A stretch of DNA of 64,000 bases from Boswellia sacra (GCA_013180625.2 SNVD02010473.1:1240001-1304000), one strand, 5' to 3'; numbered from the stretch's first letter, positions 39,701-50,760 are shown. The notes: generated by a model not told the origin, from the sequence alone. Made by a program: numbers and translations.

Positions 39701-40383
39701 AAAAGCTCAGACTTTATTAGCTCTTTTGGTGGCTCCAAAGCCTCCATTTTCGCCTTCTTGTTCACATTCTTATCAAGCAACTTGAATATCTCATCCAAAC
39801 TCTTAAAACTCTTCTCCCCCATATTCTCCTTCACCACCACCGCCTCCGACAACCCAAACGACACATCATTCTCACAAATCAACTGCAACCCACCTCGAAG
39901 AATCTCATATTTAACAGTATCAAACATCTCTAACCTCGCAAAAATATGAATTTGACAATGAATTTTATACCTATTACCACTACTACGAGTATTGGGCACA
40001 ATACCTTCCACATGAATCATCCGACTGTCAATCAAAGGAGACAAAACCGCAGCCACTGAGCGTTCAATGTGGCCCACTTGAACGGTTCTCGTATTAAGCA
40101 CTTTGATAGCGTTGTTGTCATAAGGGTTCAAGGGTTCCCGCACGAGACCCACCATTTCCCGGCCGCTGATTGTGCCCGAGTAATACTGAAGACCAACTAT
40201 GTTGGCGATTACAAAGCCAAGCATGAAGGTTTCATTTGAAGATTGAGACAGTTCTTCTTGGTCTTGCTCGCCCCAACGATCGAGGGACATGAAGAGGGCA
40301 ACTGGGTCTTGATTTTGTTCGTCCCAGTGATCAAGGGACATGAAGAGGGCAACTGGGTCTTGGTCTAGCGAGTTCAGTTCCAT
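33775..40383 (-). CDS. RAD5/HLTF-like SWI/SNF ATPase: HIRAN, SNF2 helicase, RING (898 aa)
   Basis: Nuclear DNA translocase and probable ubiquitin ligase of the SMARCA3-like family (Arabidopsis relatives are annotated SMARCA3-like 1), linked to DNA damage tolerance and chromatin remodelling. Exons on the minus strand: 40383-38785 (533 codons), 36916-36625 and 34580-33775, joining in frame to 898 codons. Domains in order: a 17-residue tandem repeat (QDPVALFMSLDHWDEQN, 8-41); HIRAN (about 52-153); SNF2 N-terminal lobe with motif I ILADDMGLGKT (Lys287), DEAH at 456-459 and VVTGTPIQN; C3HC4 RING with C654, C657, C669, H671, C674, C677, C689 and C692; and the C-terminal helicase lobe with motif VI QAMDRVHRIGQ. 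A RING inserted between the lobes is diagnostic of RAD5/HLTF proteins. A nuclear-localisation-like KKRKRGK lies at 331-337. The frame stays open upstream; an in-frame ATG at 40569 would add 62 low-complexity residues (QT and N runs). I preferred 40383 because the extension looks like leader sequence. Confidence 0.93.
34890..34990 (-). repeat. tRNA-like A/B-box sequence, possible SINE head
   Basis: On the minus strand GGTTTGAGTGGTTAAGC resembles an RNA polymerase III A box. About 45 bases further GGGTTAAAATCCC resembles a B box (GGTTCAAATCC) with changes. It lies inside intron 2 of the HLTF-like gene, in the same orientation. No cloverleaf can be folded, so it is not called a tRNA. Confidence 0.3.
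37470..38455 (+). mobile_element. Decayed LINE (L1-like) 3' fragment inside an intron
   Basis: Translated in shifting frames, the + strand gives pieces typical of the C-terminal end of plant LINE ORF2. Near 37565-37760: NEALCRQSGY, then a block around IEKYGKERHNWVSRKPR. Near 37790-37900: a block like FPELFLFAKSKDLTVH before CSSEGN. Several stops and frameshifts break it. The 3' end has GAATAGATATTTTACTTATAACAAAAGG and a short A run, as plant LINE tails do. It sits in intron 1 of the HLTF-like gene, antisense to it. The N-terminal part of the element is missing. Confidence 0.55.
38650..38673. repeat. (GA)n microsatellite in intron 1 of the HLTF-like gene
   Basis: Uninterrupted GA units over about 24 bases. 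Confidence 0.9.
40261..40362 (-). repeat. In-frame tandem duplication of 51 bp in the HLTF-like gene
   Basis: Codons 8-24 and 25-41 encode two nearly identical 17-residue units (QDPVALFMSLDHWDEQN and QDPVALFMSLDRWGEQD) immediately before the HIRAN domain. The DNA copies are 40362-40312 and 40311-40261. Confidence 0.9.
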
Positions 40384-40699
40384 GGGGAAAATGAAGTGAA
40401 GCGGCGAGGAGGAGTGAGTGTTGTTGTTGTTATTGGTGTTGTTGGGTGGGTGGTGGTATTGAAAGTTGAAAGAGTGCGTTTGAGTTTGAGTTTGAGTTTG
40501 AAGTTTGAAATAATAATAATAACAGGTTTGTTTTGTTTCCTTTGAACGGAAATGGAAAGGCGGGTTCATGGAGACATCAACATCTGACAAACCTCTTTTA
40601 CAAAGGTTGCGTTTTTTCCATGATGTTTCTCTATATACCAATCCATCATTTCTTCGGTGCCGTTAAAAGCACACTCTTTCCACCAATAATAACATATAT

Positions 40700-41427
40700 G
40701 CATGGCATATAATACTGAAGATAGCGTTCTACCTAGGTGGCAATTGGTGCTTCATGTCGTGTTAGCATGAATTGATGAAATTTTAACTAATACAAATAGA
40801 TCTATTTAGTTATCGTATTTATATTTAAAATATGGGTTACTCAGTTTAATAAACATACCCTATCTACATCGTATTAACCTACATAACTTACTCAATTATT
40901 TAAGACATAGAAGTATAACTAATCACATTTTATGTATTTACAGTGATTAAAATTATACTACTAATATGAATACTTATTAATATAGAAGATAATATATAAA
41001 AATCATTTGAATTTGTTATAGCTTAATTTGCTTTTCAATATAAAACTTTTATATTTATAGGTTAAGTATTGACGCAATATATTTAATTATTCATATTATT
41101 AAATACGTTAGCATGTTGAACACCTTCAACATAAATTAGATACATTTATTAATCATGTTGAGTATCGTGATACTAATATAATCCTATTTAACTGTGTCAA
41201 TACTAACCCACTAATTTTTTGTGTCGTATAAAATATTGTTACCCTTAGTTGTACAAAAACTATATTATATCTAATGACATAATATATTGTATTAACTTAT
41301 AAAAAAACATATTATAAAAATATTTATGAAAGGATGTATATGTAAAAAATTAATATTTAAAGATACGTGCTTTCGAACCCTTTGGTTCGTATCTTGGACC
41401 AGGCCTTTGAGATGTGTGACATCCAGA
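40700..41427. other. Upstream region of the HLTF-like gene; AT-rich
   Basis: TATA-like sequences on the minus strand lie near 40690-40710. Beyond that the DNA is AT-rich with no recognised gene. Confidence 0.35.
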
Positions 41428-41503
41428 CCTAAGCCTGGGGGAGAAAGTCTTAAGCGCATTCGCTATATTACTTGGACATGTTCAGCTGGTGCAGCAAACT
41501 ATT

Positions 41504-42751
41504 GAGGGGCCGTTTGGTATGCTGCTTTGTCTCCGTGGGAATGGGAATCTGAAGCTCACCCCACGCTTGGTTTGCTGAATAAAATTTTAAACCCTGGCAT
41601 GTGTCATTCCCATCGGTTTCAGATTACTGCCAATAAAGGGTAATCTGAAACTCTCCCTCCACTTGAGTTTGAGATGACGGAGCATCCTAATCCCACGCCC
41701 ACAATACACGCTTCTTCTGTCTCTCCCCCTTGTCTCGTCTTCTTAACATATCCATAACCATAAAATTGGTCCTCTCTCTTGCTCCTCCTTCCGTCCGCTC
41801 TTCTTACCAGCGGTTGTGGTGGATGTAGCGGTGGCAAGATGCTAGCTGCTGGGATTTGTGGGGGAGGGACGGTGGCAGAGGGATTTGTGTGTGTGTGTGT
41901 GTGGGGGGGGGGGGGATGGTGTGGCGGCTGTGTTTTATGGAGAAGGTCTGGTGGTTGCTAGAAATTGGTTAGAAGAGGGGACAGCGGAGGCAGGATTTGT
42001 GGGGGAGGGGACAATGGTAGTGGGTTCTATGGAGGAGCGAAGATGCAATGGCTGGGATCTGTAAGGGAGGGGATGGTGGCAATGGGTTCTATGGGGGAGG
42101 GGATGGTGCGGCAGCTGGGAACTGCAAGAGAGGGGACAGTGGCGACTCGGAACTGTGAAGGGGGACAGTGGCGTTGCGATTTTTGGGGGAAGAGATGCTG
42201 TGGCGGCTGTGTCTTATGGGGGAGGTCCGGTGGCTGCTGGGAATTGGTTGCTGGAAATTGTGGAGTGAACGGTGGCGCTAGGTTAATTGTAATATATGAA
42301 TTTTTTTAAATTTTTACAATGAATAAATAAATAAATGTAGGATGTTTTGGTTCAATAAAATTAGCATAATTATTAAATCAAATTAAAACATTATTAATGT
42401 TTAATTAAATAAACTATTGGGTTATTTTAATTAAATAAAATTAGCATTCTAATTAAATAAAATTAACATATTAAAAATGTTGTAATATGAAAAATAAAAT
42501 AAGTATACTTATATATTTGATTATTTTTAATTAAATAAAATTAATTATCAAGTGTACTTATGAACAAAATTAACATTTCTGTGTATAACTAAACATAATA
42601 ATCTGATTTCTATAGTAATTAAGAAGAAGATTCCTATGAAATACCCAACACAGTATTATTACTTTCCCATATATCAAATTCTCATGTTTTACTTTCCCAG
42701 TAATTTAAATCCCATCCTAAGATTCCTATCCCATGTACCAAACAGCCCCTC
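41504..42751. mobile_element. Inner DNA transposon, possibly PIF/Harbinger-type
   Basis: Terminal inverted repeats: GAGGGGCCGTTTGGTATG at the left and, on the minus strand, GAGGGGCTGTTTGGTACATG at the right. A G-rich end with GTTTGGTA resembles PIF/Harbinger termini. The flanking trinucleotides TGA and TCA fit only a degenerate TNA target duplication, so the superfamily is uncertain. The left half contains a degenerate G-rich minisatellite, the right half is AT-rich, and no transposase is visible. Confidence 0.45.
41830..42285 (+). repeat. G-rich degenerate minisatellite
   Basis: Variants of GGGATTTGTGGGGGAGGGG, GGTTCTATGGGGGAGGGG and GACAGTGGCG recur through about 450 bases. Near its start, (GT)n is followed by a run of about 13 G at 41904-41916, a likely site of sequencing or length uncertainty. 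The resulting Gly/Cys/Trp-rich frames are by-products of the repeat. Confidence 0.7.
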
Positions 42752-42796
42752 ATAGATTGACATTTGGAATTGAAAAAAAGGTATAGTGGGACCATG

Positions 42797-42819
42797 AGAA
42801 GAGAGAGAGAGAGAGAGAG
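42797..42819. repeat. (GA)n microsatellite
   Basis: AGAAGAGAGAGAGAGAGAG with no interruption in the GA part. Confidence 0.85.
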
Positions 42820-43679
42820 TAGACAAAGATAAGTTGATGAGCCTTGTATTAGCATCATCCCATTTTTTCTTCCACATGGTACTTTTTGAGTGGTCTGTTG
42901 CACCAAGTGAGCATGTCCAACTGCAGATGCACTTAAGACTTTCTTAGCCTGGGGATGCTTAGGATTGGGTCTCATAAGTGGCAGACCCATAAATTTTCTT
43001 TAGAGGGGCACCACATAGTTTATAATTTAAATAAATATGTAGATAAATATTACAATTAAGATTTAATTATATTTAAAATAATTTCAGATAAATTAAAAAT
43101 AAGATAATTTATATATTTTATGTAAGACTAAAATAATATATTATAGTTTGACTTTTCTAACATGTATATAAGTTTTAAAGTCTTTTTATCATAATTAAAT
43201 TAATATGTTTTGAATAATATTATTTTAACATTTTATATGAAACCTAAACATATTTAATATTTGGATTTTGATATTCTATACCTAAAGAATTTTTTCTACT
43301 ATTTAATTATCTAATTTAAGATGCTATGTAAATTAACATATTGACAATGAATTGAGTTCAAATAATATTTATAAAACTTAGATTGATGTACTCTATATGT
43401 TGCAAATAAATTTTCAAATCTATTATGATTATGTATATTCTAAATGCCTTTCAAATAAATTATGTGAATAAATAAATCATAAAATTTTAATAATGTAATA
43501 ACATAAAATGGAGGCACATAAATGGACTCACCTAAAAATAAACTTAAAATTAAGGGTGAAAATAAGGGCATGAGATATATTTGTTAAAATCACATAATTT
43601 TAAATGAGGATATATTTATTAAAATCAAATAATTTTTATATAAAGGTATACTTATGACTATTGAAACTTAAGGGGTATA

Positions 43680-43925
43680 ATGAATTCTTAAATTTTCAGC
43701 GGTCCAAGCATAGGTCCGCCTATGGGTCTTATGCCCTAATACACTCAAGATTTCAGATCCTAAGCCTAGGGCACTTGAGGTTCGACTATTGCCCCTAGGA
43801 TGCTTGGGGTTGGGCCTAAACATTGAGATTCTTGTGGTTGAGACTTGGGCTAAAAATGTTTGTAGTCAAGTTTTGAGCACTGGGATGCTTCTGTAGTCTT
43901 GAGCATTTGCATGTTCGAGGTAGTG
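43680..43925 (+). repeat. Degenerate repeat cluster, transposon-like
   Basis: Variants of GGATGCTT, TTGGGCC and TTGAG recur (for example GGATGCTTGGGGTTGGGCCT near 43798 and GGGATGCTTCTG near 43890). They resemble GGGATGCTTAGGATTGGGTC at the edge of the element ending near 42963, suggesting a common source. Confidence 0.35.
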
Positions 43926-43931
43926 TTTTAT

Positions 43932-44140
43932 GAGTAACAATCTGTAACTTTTTTATAACTAATTTATTTTATAATCTGTGTTGACAAAATATTAGTAGAT
44001 AGACAATTACCATGTCATATAATTTAACATCTTTCATTTATTTTTATTTTTAACTAATTTGGTGATATTTTGCCAATTTATATAGTAAGAAAGATGATAA
44101 GAAATATTGGTTGGAGATGAATTATAGGTGTAAAATTACT
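43932..44140. mobile_element. MITE, copy 2 of a three-copy family
   Basis: Core TTGACAAAATATTAGTAGAT followed by AATTACCATGTCATATAATTTAA and an ATTTATTTTTATTTTTAACT stretch, closely matching the copy at 14494 in the same orientation and the copy at 44626 in reverse. Ends are imperfect inverted repeats; boundaries are approximate. Confidence 0.5.
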
Positions 44141-44625
44141 TGTGTCTTATACACTTGAAGATAACAACAACAAGAAGAAGTAAAATCCATTTATTAGTTT
44201 ATTAAAGGTGAATTATAAATTTGTTTTTTATAGTACTTTACTATGTAAAGTTAAGACCACCTATTCATATTACATTATTTAATATATTGCACGTGCATTT
44301 ATGAGTTGTATTTTGTATTACCTAATACAATGCAAAGTTGCAACCAAACAGATTTATTGTATAAATTAGACAATATAACAAATTGATACCATATAGTGTG
44401 GTGTACCAAACAGTACATTATCTAAGTTCACATGTTAAGATGTACAAGATGGGGCATCTTCATTGCAAAAATAATAAAAACACTTCAAAAATTGTATTTT
44501 CTATTACAAATATTTTGGAAAACAATAAATTTAATTAGTTTAATGCAAATTTTTAAAGTAGTCTAATGATTGTTAATGAAAATACATTTAAAACACACGT
44601 TAAAAGTATACATATTTGATTTTGA

Positions 44626-44821
44626 GTAATGTTACATTCAAACTCACCTACAACCCAATTTTATACAACTTGAGTTGACAAAATATTAGTGAATATATAA
44701 AAAATAAAAATAAATGAATAAAATTAAATTATATGTTATGGTAATTATTCTTTTAATAACATTTTACGAACTCAAGTTGTGTAAAAAGTTGGTTATAAAT
44801 GAGTTGTAGATCTGATATTAT
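44626..44821. mobile_element. MITE, copy 3 of a three-copy family (inverted)
   Basis: This copy has the clearest terminal inverted repeats: the left side contains CAACTTGAGTTGACAAAATATTA and the right side, read on the minus strand, CAACTTGAGTTCGTAAAATGTTA. Outer parts CTCACCTACAACCC and CTCATTTATAACC also match. Its interior is the reverse complement of copies 1 and 2. It lies about 0.5 kb from copy 2. Confidence 0.55.
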
Positions 44822-44829
44822 TTTTTAAT

Positions 44830-45396
44830 TTATTATAGTTTATTATTGTAAGTTGTTGGGTTAGTTTGATAAAAAATTACTCTTTTGACTGTTTTCTCTG
44901 CATTCATTTAGTGTAAATCATTAACTAAACGAAATATATATAGATATAAAGGTAATATCCGCTAGAATAGTATGAAGAATAATGGAGTACTTATCCTAAA
45001 AAAGTTTCAAGAAAATAAAAGAAAAATTATAAATTGTAAGAATCTTCCTAAAATTATTCTTAAATCCTAACAACGAATAAAATTTTCAATTTAAAATATA
45101 AACGAAAGCTGTCCAAGTTCCAAAGTATAGAATCGTTAAAGAAGGAATTCATCCCCACTCTGTTAAATAAAATAAATAAATAGATAGAGACGAAACTCAT
45201 TTGCTAAGATATTAATGAAACCAAAAGGTATGGGCCTCCACCAAGAACCCATTAATGAAATATATTCCATTATATGGATATAAATTCGGGTCATTTGACC
45301 AAAATTTATTGTGAAGAGATAGGACTTTTTCTTTGAATAATTGTATAATACTCAATTCTTACGGGCTACAAGGAGTTTTAACAAGCGTCAAATACA
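44830..45396. other. AT-rich intergenic DNA, nothing recognised
   Basis: No coding or repeat structure noted before the foldback element. Confidence 0.4.
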
Positions 45397-45405
45397 TTTA
45401 AAATA

Positions 45406-46851
45406 GGAAAAATTGAGAAAATAGATAAATTTAGGGGGCTTGTTTGAAAAATGGACATGTTCTGAAAAATTTTCATCCCATAGACACTTTTGTGTCTAAA
45501 AGACAAAAATACCCCTGTCCTATAATAAATTCCCAAAACCTTTGTTATTTCATATCCTTAGACCGAATTTGAAGAAAGGCAGTAAAGCAAAACAAAGAAC
45601 AAAGAAACCAGTAACAGATCGAATTATATAGCTTAAAATGGTTTATGTATGTGAACTAAGGGTAGAGATAGTGCCGTCTGTGTGAAAAAATACTGGAAAT
45701 TGGCTGTCGGTGTGCAAAAATATGTTTTCGCAGTCGAAGGTTGAAGAAGACGAGTGTCTTCGAGTGTTGTCGAGTGTCGTCGAGTCTCGAGAAGTTCTGT
45801 CGGATCGAATCTCGACAGTTCGTTTGGTGGTGTCGAGTGTCTAGGCATTGCGTCGATCTAGGTTCGAGTGTCGTCGAGGGTCTTGTGGATTGACGACGTC
45901 GACGAAAGTTCGTGTGTCGCGTGTCGAGAGTCGAGTGTCGGACACCAGAAACCGACCTGTAGATGTCTCGAACCATGCATGTCGAGTGTTTCGAGAGTCG
46001 TCGAGACTATTTTGTCGAGCTTTCGAGTAAGTTCGAAACACTCGACATACAGATGTCTCGAATCATGCACGTACTCGAAAGCTCGACAAAATAGTCTCAA
46101 CGACTCTCGAAACACCCGACATGCATGGTTCGAGACATCTACAGGTCGGTTTTCCCGTATCCGACACTCGACTCTCGACACACGACACAAGAACTTTCGT
46201 CGACGTCGTCAATCCACAAGACCCTCGACGACACTGGAACCCGCGACACTCGAACCTAGATCGACGCAATGCCTAGACACTCGACACCACCAAACGAACT
46301 GTCGAGATTCGATCCGACAGAACTTCTCGACACTCGACGAGACTCCACGAGACTCAACGACACTCGAAGACACTCGTCTTCTTCAACCTTCGACTGCGAG
46401 AACAGATTTTTGTACAACGACAGCTAATTTTCAGTATCACTATCTCTAACCTTAGTTCACATACATAACCCATTTTTAAGCTATATAATGCGGTTGTCAG
46501 TTACCAAAGCGATCAATAACTAAAACACTACACATACATGAAATTTTCACGCCATTTACACAGAGATTAAGGAAATTTATTCTTACTGGTTCAGATGTTG
46601 AGGTTATTTCGGGACAGTGAAGTGATGTGATTCGATCTGTTACTGGTTTCTTTGTTCTTTGTTTTAGTTTATCGTGTTTCTTCAATTTCGTCCGAAGAGG
46701 GATATGAAATAGTAAAGGTTTTGAAAAATTATTATAGTACAAGGGTATTTCTGTCTTTTCGTCAAGAAAGTGTCTATGGGATGAAAATTTTTCAGAACAT
46801 GTCCATTTTTCAAACAGGCCCCCTAAATTTGTCTATTTTCCCAATTTTTCC
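45406..46851. mobile_element. Mutator-type foldback element, 1446 bp, with perfect 9-bp target duplication
   Basis: The direct repeat TTTAAAATA flanks the element at 45397-45405 and 46852-46860. The whole element is one long hairpin: left arm 45406-46029, a 42-base loop at 46030-46071, right arm 46072-46851. The ends read GGAAAAATTGAGAAAATAG and, on the minus strand, GGAAAAATTGGGAAAATAG. The right arm is about 150 bases longer, mostly because of a segment at about 46480-46610 absent from the left arm. Outside that, the arms are nearly identical by eye. The inner 400 bases of each arm are rich in TCGA, GTCG and CpG, unlike the surroundings. No transposase frame exists; the open frames in the arms are low-complexity by-products. 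A 9-bp duplication with long terminal inverted repeats is typical of Mutator-like elements. Confidence 0.85.
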
Positions 46852-46860
46852 TTTAAAATA

Positions 46861-49800
46861 TGCCTAACACACCTTATTAAACAGTAATAGAGTTTTCAGA
46901 TTACATTGTATTTGATTGGATGTAATCAGATTGCACAATATAAAATAAAATACGATTTTGCGTTCAATATAATATTGTATGGATCCTAAATAATGCTTTT
47001 CACACATACCCCTTTGGAGTATACTCACTATTTTCAAATTTGCTCATTCAACTTTTAATTTATCCAACAATTTAAATAAATTTGAAACTAAATCCATATA
47101 ACCCGTAAAAAATCAGTAGCCTATATTATATAATAAATATTACTATCAATGTAAATGTTTTGTCCATGATCTACATGATTTATTAGCAAAAAATTTAAAA
47201 TCACTTGTTACATCAAATTTCAATGAAAATTCTATGTTTTAATTGGATTTTTCATATAATAAACATTGGTTTATTAATTTAGAATTGAATATAAAGGTTG
47301 TTTCTAAAATTATTCTTGTAGTTTAGATAAAATTTATCAATGAATGTATTTAGAATAAACGTTTATGGGGCATTTTTTAGGATTCATGGAGAGTTTCAAT
47401 AAATATAATGTATTTCCGGATAAGAATATAATTCTTTCCAACATAATTTTCACATAAGTTTGTCATCAAGCACTATGTCGAGTATTTCAAAGCTATAGTT
47501 TATTGAGTTTGTCAAATCTGTTGAACATCTCACAAAGCATATTTTATCTAAAAAATCACTTTCTAGCCACTCATCAAAAGTGTCAAGTATTTTACACTAT
47601 AATTCCACAATTCAACGGGTTGCAAATGTACAATTTATCCAGCATTTACGAGAGATTTGCATGAAGCCATAAACCACATTGAGGGATAATTTTAATAAAA
47701 TATCTTAAATTTGATTAGACAATCAAAAAATTTTTAAAATTTGTTAAAACTAGCTTTTACCCTATCACAAACCCCAAATTTAGCTACTACATTTCATTCC
47801 AATTTTAATTTTTGTGTTCTATCTCTCTGCAACTCAGTATGTCTTAACATCCATATTTGCATTAAATATACGAAATTGAAAATAGTCAAAGTATTGAAGT
47901 CACTATTTTATTAAAACAATATTTTTGTTTAATGTTATTTCTGTAAACTGTATAAATTGATGCTTATTAGGAAAATAATTGTTGTCATATATTCGTTTTG
48001 TGTTATTCAGTTTAATTTATTAAAAAAAAAGGCTTTCTATTTACCATTATGTTGTTGGATTTAGTTTCATTCATATATATGATCAAACACAAATTGAACT
48101 TTGGAGTAAACTTTAATAGACCCATTGAAATTGGACATGGGCTCACTAGGCTTAAAAAATTCCCCGAAATATAAATAAAAATATAAACTATATTTTCAAT
48201 TAGTATCTTTTATATATAATTTACTACTACTAAGTGGATTATTAAGGTTATATTATGAAACAATACGAGGATATTAGTATTTACCATAATTCATCGTTAT
48301 AGATTTATTTATGGATGAAAGAAAATTGAATAGTATTATATTTATAAGCTTTCAATACAAACTTAATTTTACAAACTAATGTTGGTAGTGTATGATTGAA
48401 AGATCAATGTTAAAATTTGTTTTCACATAGTTATCCCACTATAACCAATATATTAATTATCCCAATAATTACAAAAGTGAGATATAATAAAGTGAAAAAA
48501 TGGGGAATAAATAGAACCACTGAAATGAAAATCACAGAGCAAAACTACTAAGGAATAGATCCCAACATCTTATTAGTTACCATTTGAAACATGAATATAG
48601 ATATCGTACTAAACTTGGAAATCCTATGTCTTCAAAATCTTTGAAATTTTAATATTCGTATAAAATATCTAATTCCATTTTCCTTTCGATTTTTGTGTTA
48701 TAAATAGTTACCTTGTTATATTGATTTACCCTTTCACTTTTTCTGCCATAAATAGATTAACTTATTAAATTGATTTGTAGGAACTCAAATTTCCAAGTTT
48801 CAACCTATGGCCCGAACACAAAGTTATCACTGTCATTGTTCATAATAGTTTTAGTACACCTTATGGGATTGAAGCTCAAGGCTTTCATGAGCTTAGCGAT
48901 GAAGTAGATTATCATTCTTACGATCTTCAAAATGCCTGAAGTTGTTTTCAAATGGTGGTGAAGGTTTAGATCTTACAATCCGATCATGTCGTAGTGGTCT
49001 AAATTCAAAAGGACAAAATCAAGAGGCTCAGACCAACAAGACAAGATCCTTTACACGACCAAATAGTTTTTCTATCAAGAGGCTCACCCTAATAGGACCT
49101 GATCCTTTACATGACTAACTGAGACCACGTCATTCCACACCAGCACGACCTGATTCTACTCATGACAACAGATCGCTGCATCTCCATATGAATAAGAAGT
49201 GTAATCTACATGTTCATAAATCATTGTGAGAAGCAAAATTGATGAATAAAAGGTTCTTATATCAGAGCACATCTCAAGCTCGGAAACATACTTTTATTGG
49301 TCCCGATAACAATATCTTTCTTATCCTGCTTTTCATGATCATAGTAGCGTTTTGTCATTCAGTACAATAACCAAAGTCTGTAAAGAAACGGTTACTTACC
49401 ACTTAACATTGTTTCAATCAAGATCATAATTCCTACAGAAGGCCATGTACACGGTTAATCATATAATCCAGCTATATACAAGACAAAAACATCTTCAAGA
49501 ACTCAGAATTGAAATATGAGAGTGAACTGAGTGGCCTAATATGTTTACTACAAATCTGTTTTCATAAAGCCGCTCAACTTAGCCTAGTATACAGAGAATA
49601 ATTCAACAGCAATAATGAAGCAAAACCTAGGTGAGTATCTTTACCAGTCTATCTATCCCCATAATTTATTGCAAAAGTATATCAAATAATTCTTCAGGCT
49701 CCAGAGAACCTGCACGGATGTTTCCTAATCACATATAAATTCTGACTTGATGTAATGATATATAAATGCATTAAGATAATTGTGACTCCATTATCAAAAA

Positions 49801-49940
49801 CTGCAGTCTTTCATTGAAAAACTGAAGGTTGAGTTCATGTTTAAGAGGATTACATAGATTTAATCATACAAAATTAGTTAAATAATTAGGAAAGATAAAA
49901 GAAAAAAGTCGTCCTAGTCCAATCTTCAAAGTGAAAATAA
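46861..49940. other. AT-rich intergenic DNA, nothing firmly recognised
   Basis: No gene is supported. The stretch 49020-49115 holds a degenerate direct repeat (AAGAGGCTCAGACC...GATCCTTTACACGACC and AAGAGGCTCACCCT...GATCCTTTACATGACT), about 60 bp each. Confidence 0.4.
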
Positions 49941-50760
49941 TAATAATAATAATGACTGAAGTTTTTCCTTGCCTGAGGAGCATCTAATACAACCCTGGAT
50001 CATTGTTCTTCTCAGTGGAATCGTGTTCCAACACCACCACCAGCAATACATCCCTTAAAATCTTATTCTAAAGATGCCAACTTAATACTACACCCTTAAC
50101 AGTCAGAGGAATTTAAATCTTAACTACTGAATACTACAATAGTATGGTGATGTGACTATAGTGATGTTTCCTTATCAAACTATAAGCTATTTACATCAGC
50201 AGCAAACATTGTTTAATCATTCATGTTCCATGGATTTTCCAAATACACTTTCCCTGAATGGTTTTCAATCATAGACAGTCAGAGAAACCAGGTCCAGCAG
50301 ATCGTACCCAATACGAGTTTAATATTTTCAAGTCCTGCTACTGCTCCAAGTCCTTTTCCACAAGAAACCATTATTCAAATGTATGCACATTTGTGTGATA
50401 CAAAACATTTCATTTCCTATCAGGCAGTGTCACAGTGATGTAACATCATACTCCATAAACTTGCAAAAAAAAAAAGGTCAAACAAGCCAAAGCAAGCTTC
50501 ATTCATAGCCAACATAACTATATATATATAAACCCTGAATAAGAATCAAAGAAAACAATTAGAGAATACCAAACACAAAATTAATAAATGACACAAGTAT
50601 AATTTTATAAACGCAGAAGCACAGTACAAAGAAATCCTTCCGGAAAAAAAATAATATAAAATGTTGCAGTTGCAGAAACTGTACATTCTAAAAGAGGGTG
50701 TTTCACAACAAGAGTTCTTTCTCACAATTTGAAAATTACAACTTAATAACACAAACCTAT

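Larger units (their letters stand above)
41428..42963. mobile_element. Inverted-repeat element interrupted by a second element
   Basis: The outer inverted repeat is about 70 bp. The left copy (41428-41500) contains AAAGTCTTAAGCGCAT, TTGGACATGTTCAG and TGGTGCA. The right copy (42895-42963), read on the minus strand, contains AAAGTCTTAAGTGCAT, TTGGACATGCTCAC and TGGTGCA. Between them, directly after the left arm, lies an element with its own terminal repeats at about 41504-42751. The simplest reading is a nested insertion into the spacer of an older inverted-repeat element. Confidence 0.5.

Noticed and set aside
41779..42309. Gly/Cys/Trp-rich frames resembling a glycine-rich protein
   Set aside because: They follow a degenerate G-rich minisatellite inside a transposon, occur in all three forward frames, and have no signal peptide or start context.
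45633..46449. Several overlapping frames of 66-193 codons rich in Arg, Thr, Ser and His in the foldback arms
   Set aside because: They appear on both strands of a TCGA-rich hairpin, mirror each other, and have no domain. They are by-products of the repeat composition.
49980..50060. A minus-strand stretch reading KGCIAGGGVGTRFH followed by a stop, like the last exon of a gene
   Set aside because: No upstream exon, no matching splice phases and no recognised protein family; kept as intergenic DNA.
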